A DNA stretch of 64,000 nucleotides from Topomyia yanbarensis (GCF_030247195.1 NC_080672.1:11222001-11286000), one strand, 5' to 3'. Positions 32,701 through 45,423 are shown, counted from the stretch's first letter. Numbers and translations are program-made. Notes: generated from the letters alone by a model not told the origin.

Positions 32701-33219
32701 TCTGCAATAGATGATAATTTTAAAATCGTGTAACTCTTTGCACCAACCTAATTGAGGACAGATTTGTAAAGACGAGTGTTACGGTGAATCTAGTGCTACA
32801 AGCCTCTCCCCTTTGAGACCTCTTGAAATTCACGAAATATGTGTTTTTCGGAAACGTGAAATTTTTGAACAAGATATGGGTTTCTTTTAAACCCATAAAT
32901 TCTTTAAAAATCAACCATTTTAGAAATTCTTATACAATTCCAGCCCAACTAAAAGTATTTTAACCCTACATTCCATCGAAAATCGTAGCTTTAGCGCAAT
33001 CGAAAAACTTCGCTTCGCGGAATATCTTCAAGAACAGCGGGAAATTTGGTATACTGAGGCGGCATGTGTGATACACGCTGGTATACACAGCATTCCCTAG
33101 GTCGAAGCAGAACGAGACAAGAATTGTTTTTTTGTGCATCAGTATGCGAATGAGATTTTCACTGCGAACCATCAACTGGTAAAAGTTGGTTTCATTGTGG
33201 ACAATTCCTGATGGGCGAG
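29749..33219. other. E75: E75 intron, distal part
   Basis: Begins with a normal acceptor (TTTGTTTTTTACAAAAAACAACC..CTCAAACAG on the minus strand). It is AT-rich throughout with no coding, repeat or RNA signal that I could support. Short antisense frames near 29900-30140 and 31300-31600 look like noise. Confidence 0.6.
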
Positions 33220-33785
33220 TTATGAAACGTAAAGAAAGCAGTACGAAGATGGACAAAAATTTTGCGGTGTATTTGCAGATATCGAAGGCCGCTTGTTGGT
33301 GTTGGTTGTAGTAGATGAATTTCCCTTAGTTGCTTTGACGCATGGTTTGCCGTAGTGTGTTACATAACTGGCATATAGGCGTCTACCCAGGGTATGTGCA
33401 TAGCGTTCTTTGGATGTAGTTAACCCTTTGAGAAGATCTGCCCTCGAAAGTAAAATAAGAAGGTATAGGGTAGTTCCGCCGCATCCCCACCACGCGAAAA
33501 CCGTTGTAAACGTCAGAGAAACGTTTCTCCACGTGTCGTTTGTGGTGGATTCCACTTTTTCATACTTCGACATGAACCTTTTAATATAATCCGTGCTAGT
33601 GCACGGTGTCAAATCGTGTAGGCGAATATCAGTCAGATCACTGCCCATATCCACAGGGATTTTGGATTTGACGTTTGCACACTCGACGTCGCGTTGTATG
33701 TTGTTCTTTGCAATGAAGCTTTCTGCCTCAACTAGGGAGTTGAACGTTATTACTACTAGTATAGTATTTTTGCTTGTTTGTTGCT
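33220..33785 (-). pseudogene. Non-LTR ORF1 fragment
   Basis: The minus strand reads VVITFNSLVEAESFIAKNNI, then VKSKIPVDMGSDLTDIRLHD, LTPCTSTDYIKRFMSKYEKV and YGKPCVKATKGNSSTTTNTN. It is homologous to the ORF1 at 7509-7919 (ITFNKFAQAKRFISQNNLK, VEVKLHDLTPGT). It is truncated on both sides with no tail or duplication. It lies in the E75 intron in the same orientation as the gene. Confidence 0.6.
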
Positions 33786-34669
33786 AACAAGCGGTGCGCT
33801 TTTTGACTTCTGATCTGTACCAGATGAGGAACCTAATTGTAGATACATTTGTATCAGTCTCCCTTTGTGCATATTGCTAGTTGTATGGTTCGCACTATCG
33901 GGGGATTAAATAATAGCCAGTTGCGTTGGCTTAATCGATTCGTCATTGGAAACCGGAATAAAGATAAGTGTCGTTTATATCTTTCTAAACACATTTATTA
34001 TCTCTTTCCCATCTGTATGGACGCTGACTCCATGCGATGATGGTTTCCTCTGTAAAGCTGATGGTTTCCTCTCCAAACCGGCCTTTGTGTTATTTTCAGG
34101 CGAAAAATAACAAAATCCTTGAATTTTTCGAAAATTTCAAAGGAACTGATGCAGCAAAGGATTGCTCGAACAATCTTAGGGTCGTGATAGCAAATTGAAG
34201 GATAGCAAACGATCTTTTTTGTGGAAAGCTCTTCTCCGACTACCACGACTATATCCACGCTCGTGAGGTCGAGTTTGAAGGTGTAGTCACTGATAAGTGT
34301 CTGACACGCGAGGATTTTCTGAAGTTTACCGGTAAAAATACTGGAGTGTATACATGCTGTACTAAACACAGTTGATGGAATAGAATCATACGCCAATGAA
34401 GCTAATCTGTGCTTGATTGCCGAACTACATCCTTTTGCCCAAGTTTCGTCTGCCGTTTATGTAGAATGCACGACTTTGACAGCCTCAATGATAAGAAATT
34501 GAACCACACAGCCATCGATTGCAGTAATAAGACCTGAAATAGCGGTGAGAATTATGTGAACAAATCGTGCGGTAAGAATCTTGAAAATTGTCGTTGGTGT
34601 TGAAAAAATCTGTATGAGCTCTTGTGTATTGCATACAAATTACGCAGGGATAAACTAATATGTGGAACT

Positions 34670-35900
34670 TACACCTGGAACAGGTTATTAGTAAAGCCAC
34701 AAATGCCTTCTGCCTCTGCAAAATAACTTGCGGCCCAAAATGATTCAATAGATTTATACGACAATAGTAAGGCCTAGAATAACTTATGCTTCATTAATAT
34801 GGTTGCCTAAAACTAAAGAGATGACTGCTCAGAAAAAGCTTGTATTGAAACAACTGGGGTGATTCGCAGCACACCTTCCGTGGCTCTGGATGCTCTTCCA
34901 GATCTCCTACCGCTTCATCAGTTCGTGGAATTGCAGGCAGAAAAAAGTGCCTTGCAATTAACTCGATCCAAAAAAATAGATAAATATAATCAATATAAAT
35001 CCTATTTCACATTTAATAATAGACTGGATGCAGATGAAGGCAAACCAAGAAATTCCCTATGATGTGACTGTAACAAGCAGACATGTGTGGGAAACAGGTG
35101 GACCAAATCTACGTTCAGGCTTTAATGTTTTCTTTACGGAAGGTTAAAAAATGAATAGCAGTACAGGAGCTGGGGTGTTTGGACCCGGGATAAGAATAAC
35201 TATCCCCATGGGACACTGCCCAACTGTATTTCAGACGGAGATTCAAGCAATTCTTGAGTTTGAGTATATCTGTCTCAAAAGGAAATATAGATTTGCAACG
35301 ATCTGTATCTTTTCAGACATCTTAGCAGCTCTTAATGCTTTTAAAGCCTCAACTTGTCAGTCGAAATTAGTGTGGGAATGCATTACCTTACTTAAGCAAC
35401 TGTCAGGGAATAATGAAGTAAACATGCTTTGGGTGCCCGGTCACAGTGGAATTCAAGGAAACGAATCAGCTGGTAGTTTGGCAAGACAAGGTTACGAGAC
35501 CGAGTTTATAGGCCCAGAACCTTTCTGCGGAGTCTCAACCTGTACTTTAAATATGGAACTTGGGAAATGGGAAATGTCTATGGTAGAATCGAACTGGAAC
35601 GCCACAGATACTGCAAAGCATGCAAGGAAATTTATAAATCCGAGTGCCAAAGCCGCTCGAACTTTACTTAATCTAAGTAAGAGGAACCTTAGAATAATAA
35701 CTGGTTTGTTTACCGGTCATTGCCCTAGTAGATATCATCCACATAAAATAGGAAAAATTCAAAGTCCGAGTTGTCGTTTCTGTCAATTTAAGAGCATCTA
35801 CTTTGTGATTGTAGCGCTCTTGTTAGATATTTAACTCTTGGAAAAGGGTTCCTACAGCCCTCTGAGATTTGGCAATCAAATCCTAGTAAGGTAATCAGAT
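34670..35900 (+). pseudogene. LOA-like non-LTR fragment: RT thumb and RNase H
   Basis: After a region with RITYASLIWLPKTKEMTAQK (post-RT thumb) and SVALDALPDLLPLHQFVELQ, the plus strand has an RNase H domain in frame 35151-35834. It shows KMNSSTGAGVFGPG, VFQTEIQAILEFEY, FSDILAALNAF, and VNMLWVPGHSGIQGNESAGS followed by LARQGYE. The usual TDGS is TEG-stop here, so it is dead. Downstream LGKGFLQPSEIWQSNPSKVI continues the C-terminal knuckle region in another frame. The 5' part of the element is missing or unrecognisable. It lies antisense to E75 in its intron. Clade is inferred from the terminal RNase H arrangement. Confidence 0.75.
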
Positions 35901-38900
35901 TAATTAAATAAGTTGATTCTAACTGGGATAATATGCAAAATCAGACAAGGTCCTTCGTATCTCAATTATGATGGGAAAGCTGAGGTGCATAACATCAAAT
36001 TGAGTCATACGTACCACAATATTCCTTTAAATGGTCGCAGTGGAAATCAAGGCTCTACAGCTTAAAGAAAAACTAATATGTCCCTTTAGGAAAGCTGCAA
36101 GCAATCCTTTGCAGAAATGAAAATTCAGTGTGTTTTATTCTATCTATAACCATCCAAAGTTCAAAAACGTGATCGCAAATGTTTTTATCACGAAAAATCG
36201 ATTGTTGAGCTATAGTAATTTCAGGCAAGTTAGCGTAAAAAATATTTCCCATTTTATAAAAGTATCAGTGGCGTAATTCATCCCCCGAAAGATGAAAAAA
36301 GAGTTTTTGTTTGTCAATTTATGCATAATAAAATTTTCTTTATTCAGAAAAGTTATAGTTCATGTAATAAGAAACAACTTTGCTGTAGATAATCTAAGTC
36401 AATATGTTGATGTTAGTGTAGAGTTTTCTATGAAACAGCATTTTTTAAAAAGAATTTTATCTGGCGATTTTTTAGAATTTAAAAATGTTCTTCGATTTTG
36501 CCCGGCGCAAGAAAATTTGTATTTTGTATAACGAAACTTTATTGGTTGGTTGAGTTATCGAAGGTTTTGTTCGCAAAACTGCATCAATTTGGTATATGCA
36601 CACAATCTTTAAAATCCGCAAATAAATTCATGTACATGCTTTCTCTTCCACGTATGCTGTCGCATGCTTTCTTTTGAACGTAAATACGTATATTAAAAAT
36701 TAAAATATAAGTGTCTATTCAAAAAACGACTGGTAAGCTAAAAGTCTGGCGGAATAAAACTGAATTAAATAATGAAATAAGTGACTTAAAAAATGTGACA
36801 GTAAGTGACATAGGTGGAGGGAGAATACATTTTTTTGTTTCGGAAATCCTGAAAATAGCGGCGTTTAATAAATTATGTCATAAATTAAGCCACGTTAATT
36901 CACCTCAAATTTATTTTCCCTCCCCCTATGTCAATAATTATCCCATTTATTTGATCCAAAGCGTGCATTTTTAATTGCTTTCTTCAATAAAAAAAAAATA
37001 ATACGCTTTATTGTAGTTATGTCAAATGCAGTAAATTTGAGTATGCATAAATGGACAAACAAAAACTCCCTTCTCCTCTTTAGGGAGATTAATCACCAAT
37101 CTGATATTTCTATAAACAATATTTTCTCTACGCTAAATTTCCGAAGACAATATAGCTCAGAAATCGATTTTTGAAGACTACAATCTCGACCATGCTTTGC
37201 CGCAATTACAGTTTATGAACTGTGTTGTCATATGATATTGACACAATTGTTCTAACCAAAAAATGATTACGTTGGTGATTACGTTTAAATCGGTATTTTA
37301 AAAATATAACTCAACTTTCTTATTAAAATACAACATAATAAGCCTGACAAAAGAGAACACTTCTCTTTGCTAAATTTTTAGTTAATGCTAGCAACGAATT
37401 CAACAAAGTGCGTTGAATTTGACGATGAAACCACCGCGAAATGGTGCTGAATTCATCGGTATCGGCGACATAGCTGAATTCAACACTAACCCTAATTTTC
37501 TGTGCTAGGTCGTCCACTGGTTGGAAACGCATAGTTGTTGATTCCGCAATTTATTGAAAATTAATGAATGAATTGTTTATCTCAACAATGTACTGGTAAC
37601 TGGAGCTCAACGACTCAGACACTTTTTTTGGGAATAGAGTATCAGATCGCGCCGTTTGTAAAACGGAACATTCAATTCCCAAAAAAAACATTACTTTTTT
37701 ATTAAAAAAAAATAATCAGCCCTCGCTTTGTTCGTGCCAGTTTGATCGTAACTTAATTCCAATAGAATTTGAATGAGCTTTTTCAAATATACTATAAAGG
37801 GGTAAGGCGCGGAGCTCATGAGTCACCCTTCGTACGTTGAAGCTATAACCAAGAAGGATTCTTAGCGAACAGTAGGAGTATTACAGCATCAGCCCTGAAA
37901 TTGTTACTAAAAATAGACTGCAAAATTCGTCGAAATGTCAGGTTTTGTCACGAAACTGATTTTTGAGCAAGCATTGCTTTGAACTTACAAGCAATGTACA
38001 GGTAGAATAAGTGTAACTTTCGTAATAAATATTGATAAACTTCTTTCTTTCGTAGAAAATATAAATAAAATTGTTACTCGTGGAGATTTAACCAGTTTTA
38101 CCCAGCAGCCACTGGGAAACCTAATCAAGTTACCGAATAGACGATATCTGTCTTATTATTTTTATAGCAAGCCTTGAAATTCGGGAAAAATTCTAGGAAT
38201 TGTTGGATACACGCTGCATTTTTGTGTAATTATAAATGATAATCACGAACCAAAAACATAGATCCAGTTCACCATTATTTTCAGTCTAACAGTTAAACGC
38301 TTTTGTGAGACGGTTTAAAAAACGTTGTTTTTGCTGAAAAACGGGGCTTCAACCTTGAAAGTGGGAGAAATCTGATGAAACGCCAATTTTCGGGGTCTTT
38401 TTTCTGCTAGAACATTTTCAAGTCCAGCTTTGATTTGAAAAATACTTAAAATCCTTCGAATAGAGGATTGGAATCCCTCAAATTTCCCTGTTTTTGCTTA
38501 TATACAGGGTGATTAAGGATGGTTTTCTTGATTATTAGATTCAGTAAGATCGTAGCCCTGCAATTCTCACGTACATCAATAGTAAGCTGAGAAGTATGTT
38601 GAAGCGAAAGTGAAAACTTCACAAAATAACTGAAATTTGCATAGATTTAGGACTGGTGTATACAACTTTGATGGCGAACAGCACAACTTATTGTGAGCTC
38701 ATGCAAAAATTTAGAATGGGACATAAATAACAATGAGAGATTCTCTCTGGGGCCTTTCTCTTCTGTTCATGACTCGGTCGTTTCGACATTTAGTACTCAG
38801 CTCTTTGCATACTATTGTACTAAAACCATCGGTTTTTGATATTTACTGGAAAATTAGCGCAAAGTGTTATGGTGACGTCGCAATAATCGAAACAGAAAGT

Positions 38901-39339
38901 AAACAAAGAGTGACTGTCAATGTTACTTACATCCTATTCTAAATTTTCTGATTACTGATAAAATCTATCATTTTTCGATTGTTAAATTTTCATAAAATTG
39001 CATATTGCGTAAAAAAAATCAAACCATATAAGAATAGCGCCAAAAAAATCTTTTTCGCAATGCTTCAGCTTATGTACTTGTACCGAATGAAACAGACCAA
39101 ATTGATCATTCAATTTAAACAAACAAAATTTTATCGCCCATAAAAATGTGTTTACTAGATTCTATCGTAGAGATATGCTCAAATATTAATTTGTCAAACT
39201 GTTATCAGCCACTTAAGAGATACTAATTTGTCATTTTAGCCTAAACTATCTCTTTCATCGACCATGACTCAAAACCATAAGCTACCTCTGACAAATACTC
39301 AGAAAAAAATGCGGAAACACCTGTCGAATAAATCGATCA
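35901..39339. other. E75: E75 intron, AT-rich central part
   Basis: Small frames at 36292-36531 and 36711-36974 (plus) lack domains. CAGTGGCGTAATTCATCCCC at 36269 resembles a hAT terminus, but no partner end was found. CAAAAATAGACTGCAAAATT-type AT-rich filler and TACAGGGTGATTAAGG (38503) are the only landmarks. Nothing else is supported. Confidence 0.5.
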
Positions 39340-42300
39340 GCAAACAGTAAAGTAACACCGTCCTCCGCCCGCCTATCACTCAACCAACCACCCGGAAGCT
39401 CAGCCACTTTTCCGCACAACCCGACTAGTTCGGGTCGCTTCCGGGACTAGTGCCTGTTGCTGCTGCTGCTGAACAACTTTGTTGTACAATCAATCAAGCG
39501 CGAAACAAGTCGATCACAATCTCTCAAGTACCGTTTCCATTACACCCCGTTTGACCTTTGTCCAAATCAAGCAAGCGCGCGCGGCATGTAATCACCCCGA
39601 CCGAGACAACCACCGTTTTTGTTAAATAAAAAAAAAAGATTGCGTCACGCGTGTTTCCCTCCGTGTGCAGCGCGTGTAGTGAGAGCCAATCACTCACCGC
39701 ACCACCACCACCACAGCAGCAGCGAACAGAGCGCGCGCCCGTCTGAACGGAGTTCTTGAATTGATTGCAATGGTTTGAGTGCCAGAGAGAGAACAGGAAA
39801 ACGATTCCCCCTTGCTGACCTTGAAAATTTATTGATATATGTTTGACCGTGTTGATATGTAGAGCTATAGCTAGCTAGCCTATACACACACACACACGAC
39901 ACGAGAGAGGCAATTGTATTCGCAAAACTATTTTCGGTAACTCCAAGGCCAACGACATGTGTCTTTCGAAGACGACGCCGACGTCAATTCGACGGCGGCA
40001 GCCGATAAAGAATTCATAAACCATTCCCTTTTCAACATTGCTTCTTATTAATCCAAGTGACCTTTTTTTCATTCCAAGCTCTGGAAACAAGAACATGAAC
40101 GTTCAAGGAATGTACGTGTGAAGCGTGATACCATTAGTTACCGCAGCAAGCCGCGTGATTAGCTATCAACACGATACATATCACATCATACACAACGGGA
40201 GAAAAATGCGTAAGCGCGCGCTTGTATCGATGAGTGCCTCAACCGTTCTGTTTGTGAGTGGCATCAGCATGGCAGCGTTGCGTGCATGTGCGAACCGCGT
40301 TGGTGGTAGCGCGCGGATCGATATGACGTCGTTCTCGCCTCGTCGCCGCGCACGTAGGCAGGCAGGCAAAACACGAACGTGCGCGCCCGCGAGCAAATAT
40401 TCTTCCCCTCCCCCCCCCCCCCCCGCCGTCCAGTTACCCCATCGTAAACTTCTTTTTTCTTCCGCTTCTTCCTACCTTCAATGCCCTTTATGTCGTTCAA
40501 CCAGCGCGGTTCGCGAGTGCCCCTGGTCTGAGAAGCATAGCCACGCCAAGGTCGACGAACTGGGTTCAAGGTTTCAGCCACTTTGGCGTATCGGCTTTTT
40601 TTGGGGAAGCTTCGCTTCTGTATTTTTTTGGTCGTTCGTTGAATGTTCCGAAGCGGTGCTATTGCGTGTGGTGTGTTTCATTTTGCGGAAAATGTGAGGG
40701 TGCGATTATTGTTTGGAGCTCATTAAAATTTTACCCGGAATGGATATTTGATCAGAGTGGGCGGAAAGGCAAGCACCTGCGTTTCGAAGGTCGCAAACTC
40801 TTGACACATGGCTAACTAGATGGAATTGAGAGGTTTTCATTATATTAGCAGCGCTGGGTGAGAGTCCATTTTCGTGAAAAATACATTTTGGAATAACAAT
40901 GAACTCTCGAGTACTTATTCAAAAGAACGTATCCAATTATAATCGACTCTTTGGTATTTTTTTATTCTTACGGAACCACAAAATTGTCCAATTATTTTTT
41001 AAAACTGACTGAATAATTAACAGAAGAAAAAGTACACAATAAGAGATACTTGAGAATTGTTTAAAAACAGCATTGATGAATTCAATTCAGACTTTAAAAA
41101 GAATTAAATAATTCACCTTACTTTGGCAGGAGAACCCGAAAAATGACATTTCATTTGCATCAAATTTCGACGTCGAGACGATAGAAAAAATCAGAATTTT
41201 CCCTGTTTTCTAGTACACTGAACCATATTCGAACAAATTTTGGAAGCGTCATCGTTCTCATATAGCAACCGTTAGCTCCGATCAAGGCCAACCTTGATCA
41301 ATGACACGTCATGTTGTTCACACAACGAACCCAAGCCAGACCCAGCCAGACACCAGAACCCCGAGACGAAATTCGAGCACGGGAAGTATTTGGCTAGACG
41401 ACACACAACAAAAAAAGCATATGCTAAGGGGTCGTCTCCCTTTTGTTTTGTCCTTCCTTTTTTTTCGCCTTTCCTTCTCTTCATATCATATCTAATTCGC
41501 TACGCTAAATGCGACATTCGATCGATCACTCGACCGATCGTGAACCTGCTTCTCCTTCGACGATGTATGAAGGGGACGAGACTACGCTCAGCGCGCCGCC
41601 ACTCGGTGTCACTCACCGATCGCACACAGATTGCGGTTGTGTGGTGTGGTGGTGGCGCTGTATGTCAAGCAGCGTGGCCGGCGAATGGCGACGACGACGA
41701 CGTGTTTTTTAAAACTAGCGGCAGACCATTCGACATGCACTTCAAGGTCCCATAACCGTATATTCTAGCTGAATTCATTTCCGCATTTATCTGTTCGCTG
41801 AGGTGCTGCCTGCTGCTAGTAACTACACGCCAACAACAACAACAACACAAAACATTTATTACAATCGGTGCAAACCGCAGCTGCCTGCTGCTGCTAGAAG
41901 CTGAGACGAGCGCACGTGGGGCATTCTCGATCGGGAAACGTGTGCGCGCTTCCCAGTCTGTAACTACTCCTCTATAGCTAAAATAAAAACCGCACGCGTC
42001 AGGGTAGGCCGTGACGCGCGTTAATCAAACATCGTCATTGCCCTGGCGCGATAGATCTCAAACTCCAGAGGTTGCTCGGGTGATTATGTTTGCTATCAAA
42101 CACAGCCTACTACTAACTTCCGTACACTTAATACGATCAGAGCGCAGAGCAGCACACCGATGAGAACACGAAAAGTTTGTTCGCCTCTGTTGCTATACCC
42201 TGCTCGTCTTCAAGGTCAATGGCAAATGCTATGTAGGTATTGAGTAGCGTTGGAGCTGTGCTACCACCACCATCACCGGCAGCGGCTGCCAACGAACGAT

Positions 42301-42723
42301 AGCAGAGCTCGAGCAAACAGCAGCAGCAGCAACAACAAAAATTGTATATACTACTTGCGCTGACTGGCTATGGTTGTGTGCGAGCGAATTCTGGCTGAAC
42401 TTGTCACGATGCGAACGATGACCTTGAAAAGCAATTTTTTCGCAAATGGCTGGCGGCTGCGCCCCTCATTTACCGACCGGAAAAATTTGAGCCGAACGTC
42501 TGGCGTCTGTGTATCCTATCAACAGGGGGCGGCCGGCCCGGTGACATTCCGTTCCCGAAAATTTAACCGGGTGTTTGTTGTGCGGGAATTTCAATTGCGA
42601 ATTATTAGTAATGCGCGGCAGGAGCTTAATTTATTGCGTCTCGGGAAAAAAAAACATTATGTCAGCCGACGGACAGGATGATGGGTATGGTATGATGGGA
42701 TGAGAATGACAAACGACACTTAC
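39340..42723 (-). promoter_or_regulatory. E75: GC-richer intronic block rich in nuclear-receptor monomer sites
   Basis: Six matches to YCAAGGYCR, the FTZ-F1 consensus, lie within 2.7 kb: 39816-39824 (reverse), 39943-39951, 40546-40554, 41282-41290, 42210-42218 and 42419-42427 (reverse). TGACCTTTTTTT (40058-40069) is an AT-flanked half-site of the HR3/E75 type, and TTGACCTTTGTCC (39551-39563) reads as a DR1. The block also has CAG/CAC repeats and a poly-C run (about 40411-40425). Enhancer function is inference from site density and from FTZ-F1, HR3 and E75 acting in one ecdysone-triggered network. Confidence 0.5.
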
Positions 42724-42959
42724 CAAAGTAGGCAATGAGTAGGAGGGACAGTCGCGGGCCCGCTGCCGCATCGCAGTAACCTTCTCGCGGGTGAACTCGC
42801 ACGTATCCATGTGTGCTCGCAGTACGGCGGCCAGCAGGCGCGGCTGGTCGTCCAGCTCGGTCGCCAGAGCCCGTTGGTTCCCTCGGTTCTGGGTGCTCTG
42901 CTGCATGGCCGCCAGGATGCGGGCTTTCTCGCGCTTCGGCACCCGGCCGAATCTGACCG
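42724..42959 (-). CDS. E75: E75 internal exon: hinge and start of ligand-binding domain
   Basis: Acceptor TTTTTTCTCCCCTTCCAG precedes CG|GTC, and donor TTG|GTAAGTG follows 42724. The 236-nt exon reads VRFGRVPKREKARILAAMQQ, STQNRGNQRALATELDDQPR, LLAAVLRAHMDTCEFTREKV, TAMRQRARDCPSYSLPTL. VPKREKARI is the basic stretch just after the DNA-binding domain in E75-type receptors. The exon accepts phase 1 upstream, compatible both with the D-type exon at 54832-54895 and with the absent zinc-finger exon. The Cys in DTCEF and the His in STLHTEK of the next exon are, from memory, at positions implicated in heme ligation. Confidence 0.97.
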
Positions 42960-43325
42960 CTGGAAGGGGAGAAAAAAAAACCGTCGATTAGAATTCATTT
43001 GACTGTTCTTTAGATTAGGATGATAAACTAGTTTTTAATAATTTTGGCACGATGCCAATCGCATATTGGTTCAAACAAACGATTCATCGTGACGATGATT
43101 AAACAATCAAACGCTGAAGATGTTCATCGCCAGGAATAACAGGAAAAATACACTCGTTCAACGTTTCCATTCTCGGTATGAGAACCCCCATGGAAACTTT
43201 CCATTCAACAGACAAATCGCAGTAAGCGTTGGCATTTTTTTCATTCTTCCAGAAACGTCTAAGAAACAAACATGACAGCTCTATCAATTTCGTCATTTTT
43301 GTTGATTTCAGTTGTTTATCGATAA
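42960..43325. other. E75: E75 intron 5' of the hinge exon
   Basis: Polypyrimidine acceptor tract (on the minus strand), then AT-rich sequence. A 65-codon minus frame (43099-43296) has no recognisable content. Confidence 0.4.
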
Positions 43326-43526
43326 GTGTTGTTGGTTGCTGTTGACGTGTTTGAAAGTTATAGAAGCTGGAATTTTAAAAAATCAACATATTCTCAGGTA
43401 GGTGGGGAACATTTTCTCACAAACGGGAAGCGCAGAGGAATTGCTAGTGCGAAGCTTCTGATACAAGGAAAAGCATTTGAGTTCAGAAAAACGCCGCTTA
43501 TTTTTCACGACTCCCAGCTAAACTAG
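43326..43526 (+). pseudogene. Coding-like fragment, possibly FLYWCH-related
   Basis: A plus-strand frame reads YSQVGGEHFLTNGKRRGIAS, AKLLIQGKAFEFRKTP and stops at 43526. The pattern F..x-G(K)RRG..KLLIxGxxFxF is reminiscent of the start of a FLYWCH zinc finger, but the Trp-Cys and His pairs are missing. The frame crosses a CAG|GTAGGT that would act as a splice donor at about 43397, so the true exon limits are unclear. At 43930-44040 another short open stretch reads LNDGQRHQINRTKEARSAHR. Relation to the exons at 44767-46159 is not established. Confidence 0.25.
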
Positions 43527-44269
43527 TCGAAATATGGTTAGGAATTTTCAGTAGTTTTTTGTCAGAATTCCGGCTGAAATTGAACAACCAATTTCAACTC
43601 CGCATTGATTGTTTCAAATAAGTCGGAATGACGACGGAAACTGGCCCGAATCTCGATTAAAATTCCGGGTGGGTTTGACTGAGACCGTTCTTCAGTTGTC
43701 ATTTGGTTTTAAATTTGGAATGGAAAGCTGCGAAGCGATTTTATTTTTATCATTAGAAAATGATAGATTCAAATGCTGTTGAAATGGTAGATTCAAGTTT
43801 TTGTCAAAGCGCAGTACATAAAAAAATGTTTTTTTTTTTTCATTTTTTGATGAAAGCATCAAAAGTGCAAAATATGAGCGCTGTATTCGAAATATTCTAG
43901 AAAATACAATGTATTGTAGAGAATCTACAAGAACTGAATGACGGACAGCGGCATCAGATCAACAGAACGAAGGAAGCTCGTTCTGCTCACAGGGCAAAAC
44001 AAGTGACCATTTCTCTAAATTACGTTGATCAAAAGTAATACAAATAATTCATTTTTTGAGATTTCTTTAAGTTTTGAAGGTAGGGGCAATTTTTTACATT
44101 ATTACATCCGTTTAGCTCAATATTGCGATTTGTTTTCAGTTGTACATACCCTAGATCAAAAGTAAATTTCACAAATGTGACAAAAACTATGGCTTATGTA
44201 ACATTCTTAGCACAAAACCAAACTGATTTTCTGTTGAAAGCTGTGTTTGTCTTTGCAATACTGCACAAA

Positions 44270-44515
44270 AATTAAACAGCGACTAGAGTATGTACAAAGT
44301 ATGTTCCGTACGTTTCGTTATCAGAAAACATCCGTTGGAAAGGTACCACACTACGTAGACAAGTGCTTGGGTTACAGAATTTGGAGACCCGTCGCATGTT
44401 CCTGCAGAACATTTTAACATTGGACTTGTTATTATGCAATATAGACAGCCAACATCTTCTTGCTGGCATTATTTGTGAATCTCTGTTATAGGTTCCCAGA
44501 CACTGCACTGGCTAA
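44270..44515 (+). pseudogene. Non-LTR RT thumb fragment
   Basis: The plus strand reads QRLEYVQSMFRTFRYQKTS, then LGLQNLETRRMFLQNILTLD and LLLCNIDSQHLLAGIICESL in two frames. RxExVQxxFxRF followed by LxLxxLxxRR is the signature after the RT domain of CR1/Jockey-like elements. It is truncated on both sides. Confidence 0.55.
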
Positions 44516-44766
44516 GGACTAAATAATCCAATTGATAAATGTTCCTGAAAACTCAATGAGATTTGTTACTTGTACCATACTTAATATATTCAAGTATAGG
44601 TATTAATAAGTAATATAAATTTTCAGCAAATTTAAAATCATTTGATAAAAAATAAATGCCTAGCGCTGTCAATATGTGACGCAACGCTTTTCGGTAATTG
44701 ACAGTGCGTCATACAACTGACACTGAACATTTTAGAAGTCAAAAATAATTTAATTTTCCTTTATTG

Positions 44767-44910
44767 ATGGTAGACAGACGAACTGATCGAAGAAAATCAC
44801 TTCGAAGTAGAGAGAAAAATGGAATCATATTCCGCGAAGATAACCGTGAGAGCTACCTTCAATATTTATGGAATAATCAAAATAATGATCATCAGCAGAA
44901 CGGTTCGAAG
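44767..44910 (+). CDS. Exon 1 of an unrecognised gene nested antisense in the E75 intron
   Basis: ATG at 44767 opens 48 codons, MVDRRTDRRKSLRSREKNGI then IFREDNRESYLQYLWNNQNN and DHQQNGSK. It ends in phase 0 at AAG|GTAAAA. The product starts with a very basic, Arg-rich segment. Splicing to an acceptor TTTTTTCAG at 45148-45156 keeps the frame (SK|RDVIVGII). No domain is recognised. The frame is intact, unlike surrounding retroelement fragments. It could be a small host gene or the ORF of an unfamiliar DNA transposon. Confidence 0.4.
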
Positions 44911-45156
44911 GTAAAAACTATGTTAATCATGATACTAAGAATTATTTGGTTGAATTAACATTCTTTGTTTTCTTTTTCAGAGACAGAAAATTATAAGTAA
45001 AAGTTGTTTGAAGCGATCACAATTGGATTCATAGTATTTCAAAAAGAAAGTCACTAAATATTTGTTTTCAGAAAAAAGGTTAATTGGTGAGTGTTTAGAT
45101 TTATATATATTCAAAAAGAAAACTTGGTTGGAAATAATTATTTTTAATTTTTTCAG

Positions 45157-45265
45157 AGAGATGTCATTGTTGGGATTATAGAACTTTATAAAGAAAACTA
45201 TCCGGCACATCAGGAAAACATTAACCGTGAGCTTCTTTTTCAAGTCATCAAAAATGCGAGAATCT
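45157..45265 (+). CDS. Exon 2 of the unrecognised nested gene
   Basis: Bounded by TTTTTTCAG|AGAGATG and ATCT|GTAAGTATT, both strong consensus sites. In phase 0 it reads RDVIVGIIELYKENYPAHQE, NINRELLFQVIKNARI, an amphipathic, helix-rich peptide, and leaves one base (phase 1). An alternative upstream acceptor at 44980 gives only a short dead-end reading. Confidence 0.45.
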
Positions 45266-45423
45266 GTAAGTATTACTAAACTCTAGCGTAAACGTTTGCA
45301 AGTTATGTTTCACTCACAAATAATAAGGTTGAATATTTTATTATCTCGTAGACTCTTCATAAGCGACAATGACGGCCCGCTTTTGTCTGCCCTTCATTTT
45401 GTCTACCCTCGATTTTATTAGTT

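Noticed and set aside
36269..36290. CAGTGGCGTAATTCATCCCC as a second hAT element
   Set aside because: Only one end resembles a hAT terminus; no inverted partner or 8-bp duplication found.
40125..40697. 190-codon plus-strand frame with a poly-Pro tract
   Set aside because: It reads through a poly-C homopolymer and GC-rich intronic DNA; Arg/Ser-rich composition, no domain, no conserved start context.
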